DNA of 64,000 nucleotides from Zingiber officinale (taxonomy: Eukaryota; Streptophyta; Magnoliopsida; Zingiberales; Zingiberaceae), in the NCBI RefSeq assembly GCF_018446385.1, contig NC_056004.1, positions 25,736,492 to 25,800,491 on the forward strand. Reading direction: 5' to 3'. The notes below the pieces were generated by a model that saw only the letters and a list, made by a program, of their open reading frames with translations, was not told where the DNA came from and searched no databases. Position 1 is the first letter of the stretch, and each line of letters begins with the position of its first letter. Positions 56,521 through 64,000 of the stretch are shown one piece after another. Made by a program: the position numbers and the translations under genes.

Positions 56521-56547
56521 TTGTAAAATCCCAATTTTCTTGTAGTG

Positions 56548-57558
56548 TAACCTTGTGTCTAAGTGTGCAGGAGCTTAGGAGCACTGATACTCGAGCGGAA
56601 GACACAACTAGCGAGAAGGATAGCACGGGGAGAGAGCCGACCGGCTCGGTGCGTCCGAGGGATGAGGTGTCGCGGAAGAGTACCCCGGTGGACGAGAAGG
56701 AAGCGTGCGCTGGTTCTGAGGGACGAGAAGCCGGAGCGGAAGATTGCTCGGGGAGCAAGAGATGCAGCTAGCGAGAAGGTCGGCACGGGAGAGAGCCGAC
56801 GGGCTTGGTGCGACTGAGGGACGAAGACTGTGGATGAGTACGCTGACGGACGAGAAGGAATCATGCAACGATTCTGACGGACGAGGAGCCGAAGCGGAAG
56901 CCTGCTCGAGAAGACCAGAATTTGGGTTCGGGTGAGCCCTTTTCTAGATGGCCAAGATCACCCAAACGAGTAGATCTGGAGTTGAAGACCCGGACCGAGG
57001 CGACCAGAGCCAGAGCAGAGGACCCGGACTGAAAAAGTCAACCAGAGTTGACCTTTGGGTCCTAGGCGCCCGGAGCTGACCTGGGCGCCCGGAACGTACT
57101 GGGGCGCCCAGACCTTGAAGTTTGACCAGAACGAGTCTTACGCTATCTGGACGTTGGGGGATAAAGTTTTATCCCCCAGGATGCCCGGAACCCTTCGGGC
57201 CGCCCCGACCAAGGCTATAAATATAACCTTGGTCCAGAAGCTTTTGAACGAACTCCAAGTAATCATTTTCAACGCTTGTGTGCTTTAGAGTTATAATTGA
57301 GCTTCTGTTTCTGCGCGCCAACATTGTAAGAGGTTTCTCCGCCTAAAGGAGTATTCTAGTGCTTTCAACTTCCTTGGATTAACAACCACATCGGTTGTAA
57401 CCAAGTAAATATCTTGTGCCTCGTTCTTTATGTTTTAAATTTACTGCTTTGCTTTATTTATGCAAATGTTAGCTTAAAGAGTTCGAGGAAGGGTTGTTTG
57501 TTTTTATTTTACAGGGTTATCCAACAACCCCCTCCTAGCCGGCCGCAACGGTCCTACA
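56548..57558 (+). repeat. 3' LTR of copia element C, second part
   Basis: Resumes with the TAA duplication and follows the 5' LTR to CGGTCCTACA. TATAAATA at 57216-57223 is preceded by GGGCGCCCGGA-type repeats. The open frames in it (56471-57288) are mirror copies of those in the 5' LTR and are not genes. Confidence 0.92.
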
Positions 57559-58722
57559 GTATGCGAGTATGACCTGTGTGCGTCAAATGTCGGACCAGTC
57601 GAGGAAAAATTTACCCAAGTGGAACAACCAATATTTTGCCACATAGATTCTTTTTATTTGCTACTCAAGAAGGTAACAGAAGCATTGACTATTATTAATG
57701 ACAATTTCGTAACCTCCTGGAAGTAATGGTCGATCATTGATGGCCAACGGCTATCATTAGTTCTTGGGTATTGAATGATCATTACTCAGCATTCAATGCA
57801 AGTAAGGGATGATGCTTCTATATGAAGGGAGACCATGGTCTTGAACAACACACAAATAGAAAAAGCTGAAGCTCTCCACCTACGTTCCCCTCCTCCGTCA
57901 TGCATCTCTTGCTCGACAGACTACCCGTGATAGCAGTCAGGTACCTCTCAGTTTGCCGTGACCACTAGTGCTTGGTGAGAATCATGGTTAACCATTGTAT
58001 CCCAGGAAAAATACGACCCAAGAAAATCTCAAAGCACAACTAGAGGCGGAGCGAATCTGTTTTAAGAAAACTGCGACTATCGCAGGTCTCGGTCCACTCG
58101 TCCGCTTGGTCGCTTCGCTCGCCTGACTGCTTCGCCAACTCAGGTCGCTTTGTCACTCGGGCTACTCTACCTTTAAGCCGCCTTGTCTTCTACTATTAGG
58201 TTGCTCTGCCCGATCAACCACTCGGCCTGATTGGCCTAATCGGCCTGATTTGCTGCTTTGCCTGCTCGATTGCACTACCTGATCGACTGATCTACTAGGT
58301 CGATCACTTGGTCTAATTTGTGACTCGTCCGCCCCGCTCACTCGGCTGCTCTGTGATACTCGGCTTGGTCAACCACTCTACTATACTGTCTGCTTGAAAG
58401 TTGCACCCGGTCGGCGACTCTACTCTACTCGTCCACTAAGACTTAGCATTTGGTGGTCTCCATTGCTCGACCTCTCAGCAGCCCGGACATTGGGCTCGCT
58501 CGGCCAATCTGCCAACTCTACCACTTGGTTGCTTTGCCTCATGACTTGCTCTACTCGCTCCACCGATCTATTCGCTTGGCTGTTCTGCAATCTACACTCA
58601 ACACTTAGCAGAAACCAACCCCCACTGGTAGCCTAAGATTATCTGCTCAACTCATCTCGATAGATAAGTTGAATTTAATTCAGTGTAATTTAAATTTGGT
58701 TAATATCCCAAAATCTCCAACA

Positions 58723-59340
58723 GATTGTCTAATAGCTACGAGACTCAAGATGCCACAATACCCTCCCCCCTCCCATGAAGCTACAATTCTTGAGATGTTA
58801 AAGTTCTTGTAAAACTCCATTACTCGAGAAAAGTCATTTAAAGTCTATTCTCCTAAACATTTGGCATTCATCCAGCGATTTCCCATTCATATTCGAGAAA
58901 CCCAGAGACTTGCCTCAACCTCCGGCAACTCCCAATTGCTCGACAACCTCCAACAACTTGCCTACTAACAACCCGATAATGTTAGTGTATGGTCTAACTG
59001 GCTCTCCAATGGCCTGACAATGTCAAGTACTACGTGGAGATTCCTTTTCGCCAGCTATATAACGACCGATAGAGGTAGGGCAAAATATGATTTTCTTTTC
59101 ACATACGAAGACAACTCTTATCCACTAAACTATTGTCTCTTTTTCAGTATTCTTTACTCTTCACGATCGCATCTATGTGAGACTTATATTTTCTTCCACT
59201 TGATATTGACTAAAATGTCGGAGTAGTTGTGCTGATAGAGCCAATCAATTCTAACATTCTTTACATCTTAAGCTATCGGATAAACTTTTATAGATGTAAC
59301 TTCCGGAGAGGAGGAGCTCAAGTAAGCAAAAAGGACACCG
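58723..59340 (+). other. Probable remnant of a Tat-type LTR
   Basis: Contains TATATAACGACCGA followed by a CT-rich stretch and TTGATATTGACTAAAATGTCGG, similar in order and sequence style to the R-U5 part of Tat LTRs (compare about 20044-20193). No gene. The 68-codon open frame here is not supported. Confidence 0.3.
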
Positions 59341-59839
59341 ACAATTATGATTTTAAGTATTTATATATAAAACACAATATATAAAAGCATAAAACGGCAG
59401 CATACAATATACTTCAATTCAATTTATTCTTAACAACAATTTTAAGTTCAACGTAATAAAGACTTAATATTTGTGTGATAGAGTCCATAATTTCTAGAAG
59501 TGCAATTAAGTCGGGTCAAGTGTTTTGATTAATTCAAGTATGTTGATTTATCAAGTCTTCTGATTGTTTATTAAACAAATTATTTGGCCTTGACCTGTTT
59601 TCTCCCAGCTCAACTAGAAATACTTTTATCTTATCATTTAATTAAAATAATAATTTAATAAATAACAAGTATATTTTTAAACAAATTTAATACTATAGAA
59701 TAACGGTAAAATAGAAAAAAAAATTCCTAATCATAATTTTAATTTTGTATATAGTCCTTAATCATAAAAAACTTTATTTCCACTTCCCATATATAAAGTT
59801 TTATTTACTCCAACTCCTTTATGCAAATATTATTACCTA

Positions 59840-60480
59840 ATTACCCCTCAAATTTTTTAGGTATAAAACGTCAAAAAATGAGTATAATTTTTCTTAAAAT
59901 CAGCACTTTATATTAGAATCGAGTATATTTTCTATTAAATTGAGCACGATTTTTTTCCTGCTTTAATATAATTCCTCCTAAATTCAATATCATTTGAAGA
60001 AAATCTAATATATTTTTCATCTAATTAATGTGGAAAAAGAATCATGCTCAATTTGATAAAAATATAATAATTTGATAAAAAATATATTAAAATGAGTATA
60101 ATTCCTCTTAAAGTCGGCACTTTATATTAGAATCGAATATATTTTCTATTAAAATTACCTCTCATATTTTTTAGGTACAAATAGTCTAAAAATTAGTATA
60201 ATTTCTATTAAATTCAATACTTTAAACTAGAATAAGTATATTTTCTATTAAATTGAGCAAGATTTTTTCCGCTTAATATAATTCCTCTTAAATTCAGCAC
60301 GATATAAAGAAAATCTAGTATATTTTCTATCCAATTGAGTATCATTTAAAGAAAATTTAGTATATTTTTCATCCAATTCGATAAAAAAAATCGTGCTTAA
60401 TTTGATAGAAAATATACTAGATTCTAATTTAATGTATTTAATTGAAAAGAAATTATATTTATTTTTAGATTTTTTATATT
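59840..60480. repeat. AT-rich direct and inverted repeats
   Basis: A block of about 60 bp beginning GAGTATAATT and containing GCACTTTATATTAGAATCGA recurs at 59880 and 60093, and a TTTTTTAGGTA block recurs at about 59854 and 60168. The end (60385-60430) contains inverted copies of TATATTTTCTATTAAATTGAGC. It may be a decayed AT-rich fold-back element. Confidence 0.6.
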
Positions 60481-61690
60481 TAAAATATCAAAGTTAATTA
60501 GATAAATATATTTGATTAGGGAGTGACGATAATTTTTTTTTCAATAGGAATTACATATAAAATTTTATTTGTTAATGCCAACTGTATGCAAATTTTGCAT
60601 AATAGGTAAAAGTGCACGGCCCTGACACGTGGGACAGAACAACAATGACGTATTCGTGTACAAAACAGAACTGCACATTATTGGCGTGGAAAATAGGATG
60701 AATTGAATGCCTCACGTAAAATAATTGGACAAGCCTAGTCGAAACGTTTTCCATGCGTCGAACGGAAGGAGTATTTCCCGTCTTCAACGAAAGTCCGTAC
60801 GAGTGGACCTACCAGCAATTCAAAACAATCGAATAAGATTTGTAGTCGAATACTAAGAGGAGTGAGTATAGTTTGAAGGGAAGCGATGTATGTTTTTAAT
60901 TATAAGTTGCGGAATTGGAATTGAACTCATTCAGTGTTCTGACGTCACCGATACTAGACGTTGAATCAATGTATCAGATTAAAGGAATCGTGCATAAGTT
61001 GGCGCAAGCGTGGCTGATCTTTGGCAGCTGCCAAGCGTCATGAATATCCTAAATAGAATCACAATCATCTCACTTTATTAATTGTAGTTAGGTTTCAGAT
61101 GCACCAAGGAATGTCAAATTACTTTTTCTAATAGCTTCCCTCTGACCATGTTTCTAATAGTTTTTCGACCGGTGAAAGATGGACTAATTGTTAAATATAA
61201 TAAGTAAATAGTAATTAAATAATTAAGATTAATTAAGAAATTATCTTATAAAAATTTCTATAAATTTTTCTATATTGTAATGGAGTTATTTTATAATTTA
61301 TGGGGATAAACGGATAAAAGGAAAGTTTGTTTTGTGAACCTATTTTAAATGAGGAAATATTTAAATTTTGAAATTGATTTCTATTTTTTTGCTTTCTACC
61401 CTAATATGCATCCTAGCTCCTCCGTTGCATTGCCCGATGCTGTCGCACTGCCCGACGACATCGCACGACATGATGTCACCATCCTCGCCATGCCGACCAG
61501 ATCGTCGATGTCGCGGTCATTGCCGCAACACCAATCACCGTCCATCAATAGTTGCATCTCAGCCGCGATGGCCATCGCCAGAAGCTCAATCAACCACAAA
61601 TGAGAGTCGTCACTCCCTACACATCGCCCCTTCCTTGCCTTCAAAGTCGCGCCGCATATTGTTAAGGGATAGCTGTTAAACAAAACAATC
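60481..61690. other. Intergenic region, no gene recognised
   Basis: Mostly AT-rich. 61400-61640 is more GC-rich with open frames on both strands (for example 61683-61396, minus) but no family features are recognisable, so none is called. Confidence 0.45.
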
Positions 61691-62961
61691 TGTTGCCGGA
61701 GATTTTGGAGACTTAGCTAAATTAAAAATTACACAGAATTTAAATTCAACTTACAATAGAGATGACCTGAGCGGATAATCTCAGACTGCCAGCAGAGGCT
61801 GGTTTCTGCCAAGTGATGAAGGAAGTCTGCACAGTGTTGACAGAACGGGCTGATCGACCGAGCAGCACGAGCGGGTACAGCAGATCAGAAAGGTCGACCG
61901 GGCAGAAAGGCTGATCGGGCAGTAAGATCGACCGAGCGGGCAGACATGCCTGGTGAGAGGCAGGTCGGACGATCTAGTGTCGGGCGGACAAACAGGCAGT
62001 CGGGCGAAGCAGACCGGCCGAGCGAGAGGCAGACTGGGCGGACAGACAGGTCTGGCGAAAGGCAGACCGGGCGGACAAACAGGTCTGGCGAAAGGCAAAT
62101 CGAGCGAGTAGACAGGTCTAGCAAGAGGCAGATAGGTCTGGTGAAAGGCGGACTGGGTGAGTAGACAGGTCTGGCGAAAGGTAGATCGCGCGAGCAGATA
62201 GGTCTGGGGAGAGGCAGACAGGGAGAGCTGACTGAGGCCTGCGAATGACGCAGTTTCCTTGAAACAGATTTGCCCCACCTCCGGTAGTGCTTCGAGGTTT
62301 ACTTGGGTCGTCTGTTTCCCATGATACAACGGTTGACCGTGATTCCACCAAGCACTAATGGTCACGGCGAACTGAGTGGCACCCGAATGCTATCACGGGC
62401 ACTCTGCCGAGCAGGAATTGCACGACAGAGGATGAGGGAATGAAGGCGGAGAGCTTCTGTGTGTGTTGTTGTGTGTCTTCTGCCTTATATAGGAGCTCAG
62501 ATCAATGACAGGGTTAATGGTTGATTAATGACCATTACTTGCCGAGCAGTGAAACACCCGTCGTTTCACTCCTTATCGCTCGACCGTTTTGATTCTGCAT
62601 TAATCTCGATTTTAATGTATCAGTTACACAGTAGCAAAAAGGTTTATGTGGCAAAATGTTGGTTGTTCCACTTGGGCAAATTTTGCTCCGACCGGTTCGG
62701 CATTCAACGTGCGCAGGTCGTGCCTACACACGAGTCAACATGGTTCAATGCAATCTGGACCCTAGATTTACACCCCCCCCTTGCGCACCCACGCGTGAGA
62801 GAGAGCCTCTCCCCATACATTTGTTCATATCCTCAATGTATGTGAATCAATATAAACCAACCAACATGCCATGAAGCTCTCAATGTGAGACTAAAGTCTC
62901 ATTCACAATGGAGCTTCTATCCTCTTCTACCTCTTCTCCATTCATTCACACCTTTTGAACA
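61691..62961 (-). repeat. LTR of family Z, minus orientation
   Basis: Reverse complement starts TGTTCAAAAGG and ends CTCCGGCAACA, matching the interrupted family Z LTR at 48414-58722. A minus-strand TATATAAGG lies at about 62492-62484. No matching target duplications are seen (CAATC on the left, ATAGT on the right), so it is not a simple solo LTR. Confidence 0.75.
62020..62230 (-). repeat. 33-bp minisatellite in LTR Z (about 6 copies)
   Basis: Plus-strand unit begins AGGCAGACCGGGCGGACAAA and ends CAGGTCTGGCGAA, 33 bp. The equivalent part of the plus-oriented copy (about 58080-58640) is a degenerate CTCGGC-rich stretch. Open frames across it (62365-61781 minus) are artefacts of the 33-bp period. 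Confidence 0.85.
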
Positions 62962-63129
62962 ATAGTTACATTGGGCGAGGGGAACAGTAGATGTCCGTGT
63001 GCCGACACTAAAGCATTGGGTAACTTCCAGTGTCACCCCTGCATGTTTTCACTCGACAGCACCGCTATTGTAGCACCAAGCTATTTTCCCTATTGCAATG
63101 TCATCATCTACAAACTCTCGGTCGCCACT

Positions 63130-63164
<35 letters not shown>

Positions 63165-64000
63165 ACTGCTAGTGAGTTCCAGTAAAGGATTAATTGATGT
63201 TTGATTAAATCCTAAATAGTATAATTAATTAGATATATATATATATATATCTCATGTCGACCAATTTACAGATTTAAAGATTTGATTAAGCAATCCATAA
63301 TTGATAGATTTATTGATCGTGATTAATAAAGTTAATGATAATCAAATTTGGGTTGGTTAGCAATTGATCATGGTTTAATCTATATTTGGATCTAAATGAA
63401 AGTTGATTGATTCTTATTAATAGATTTACAAGTTAAGGATCTGAAACTTGGGAAGCTGTTATAGTTGGTTTGTTATAAAGGATATGCAGATTGAAAGATT
63501 GATTATTGTAGAGCCATTAATTTAGTTGCTAATTAACTTGATATGTAATGGAGTTACAGATAGGTTTGGTTAAATATTGGAATGATTAGTAAATCACTTG
63601 ATGGGAGAATCATTAAGGTTGATTAATGGATAGATTAATTGATCAAGTGATTTATAAGATGTGGAATAATTGGGTTGAATTCATTGAGTGTTCCTAATCA
63701 GTTTAGGATTAGGGTTCGATACCTGATCTATAGTAGATCTAGGTTTTGATTGTGTTATTGGTTGCAGGTTTCTGATTCGATTTAGCAGCCTAGATTAGAA
63801 GACATTTAGCACAACCTATATATAAGGTGGGTACTTCTTGACTTGTTTCTTTAGATATCTTTAACTTTACTGCATGATTTATTTTAGTGATTTGACAGTA
63901 CTTATTTGTTTACTTGACTCTACTCTTGATCGATTCGTGAGATTGATACCTATTTTGTTTGCCCTTATGTTTAGTATATTTGATATCTATGCAATCTTCT
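62962..64000. other. Intergenic region to the window end
   Basis: No gene recognised. Includes a run of 31 A (63132-63162) and a TA microsatellite (about 63232-63250). The last 300 bp have a GGTTGCAG that could be a splice acceptor, but no coding sequence follows. Confidence 0.5.
63132..63162 (+). repeat. 31-bp poly(A) run
   Basis: Uninterrupted A run after ACTGC. It may be the tail of a retroposed sequence whose body (about 62990-63131) is not recognised, or a simple homopolymer. Confidence 0.7.

Larger units (their letters stand above)
52505..56547 (-). mobile_element. Non-autonomous gene-capturing CACTA transposon
   Basis: Both ends read CACTACAAGAAAA inward (13-bp terminal inverted repeats) and a TAA target duplication flanks it (52502-52504 and 56548-56550), the hallmarks of the CACTA/EnSpm superfamily. 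Subterminal regions hold many copies of AACGCTTTTAAAGCGTT-type palindromes. No transposase is visible in 4.0 kb. Inside, on the minus strand, are a receptor-kinase exon (53244-53508) and a BAHD acyltransferase exon 1, intron and partial exon 2 (55950 to 54440). Strand is given for the captured genes; the element itself has no defined orientation. Confidence 0.93.
49745..57558 (+). mobile_element. Gag-only copia element C with nested CACTA
   Basis: Target duplications GTATG (49740-49744 and 57559-57563) flank two LTRs of about 1.07 kb: 49745-50819 and 52440-57558, the latter split by a CACTA element. The internal region is only 1.6 kb and has no pol. A tRNA-iMet primer site (50822) and an AAAAAGGGGGAGAT polypurine tract (52426-52439) are present. 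It must have relied on another element for movement. Confidence 0.93.
48414..58722 (+). repeat. LTR of family Z (about 1.38 kb) interrupted by two insertions
   Basis: Three pieces (48414-48454, 49564-49744, 57564-58722) together match the inverted sequence at 61691-62961. Shared blocks are GAATGGAGAAGAGG, GCTCCATTGTGAATGAGACT, GGGGAGAGGCTCTCT, CCCAAGTGGAACAACCAA, AAGCTCTCC and CCAAAATCTCC..CAACA. It follows the copia 2 polypurine tract, so it may be the 3' LTR of that element. Sequence after 58722 (GATTGTCTAATAGC) faintly resembles a copia primer site, so a 5' LTR is also possible. Confidence 0.75.

Noticed and set aside
61781-62365. A 194-codon minus-strand frame in LTR Z
   Set aside because: It spans a 33-bp minisatellite, a multiple of three, and has no recognisable domain.

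Overview
The window is plant nuclear DNA, most probably from a commelinid monocot; a Zingiberales-type genome would fit, but this is inference. The evidence is GC-rich monocot-style exons (MAPKKK, B3 protein), plant-only families (B3 domain, BAHD acyltransferase, PERK kinase), and dense nesting of plant Ty1/copia, Ty3/gypsy (Athila and Tat lineages), CACTA and SINE elements. About 80 percent of the window is transposon-derived.

Layout. 1-2305: tail of a Tat-type gypsy element (A) carrying a decayed antisense, intron-containing accessory gene. 2306-7536: a copia element (5' LTR, tRNA-iMet primer site, long leader, gag, start of pol), truncated in its integrase region. 7537-33095: a second Tat element (B). 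Its 5' LTR holds a 36-bp minisatellite that is split by a structurally complete 10.9-kb Athila element (7843-18697, target duplication TATAC). Its gag-pol (20515-27417) is split by a solo LTR (25259-26970, target duplication TGGGC). Downstream are an 80-bp tandem array, a spliced antisense accessory gene (31460 to 29248, minus strand) and an LTR-like end that does not match the 5' LTR.

33096-44100 is the gene island. It holds an intact single-exon B3-domain gene (33963-34517), a three-exon copper-chaperone gene of the ATX1 type (38160-40071) and an intact MAPKKK gene (43907 to 42603, minus strand). Between them lie a 108-bp tandem array, a SINE and fold-back elements.

44100-62961 is a second nest. 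A decayed copia element (about 45000-48400) contains a SINE and is followed by a 1.4-kb LTR (family Z). That LTR is interrupted by a solo LTR (48455-49558, target duplication AGAAG) and by a gag-only copia element (49745-57558, target duplication GTATG). The 3' LTR of the gag-only element is itself interrupted by a 4.0-kb CACTA transposon (52505-56547, target duplication TAA). The CACTA carries fragments of two host genes, a PERK-type receptor kinase and a BAHD acyltransferase. A second family-Z LTR lies inverted at 61691-62961. The rest is AT-rich intergenic sequence.

The intact genes are unlinked in function: copper delivery, a MAP kinase cascade and DNA binding. The most interesting material is the gene-capturing CACTA, the antisense spliced genes of the Tat elements, the repeated appearance of GC-rich palindrome arrays just upstream of the TATA box in unrelated LTRs, and a consistent pattern in which nonsense codons look like C-to-T changes of Gln, Arg or Trp codons.
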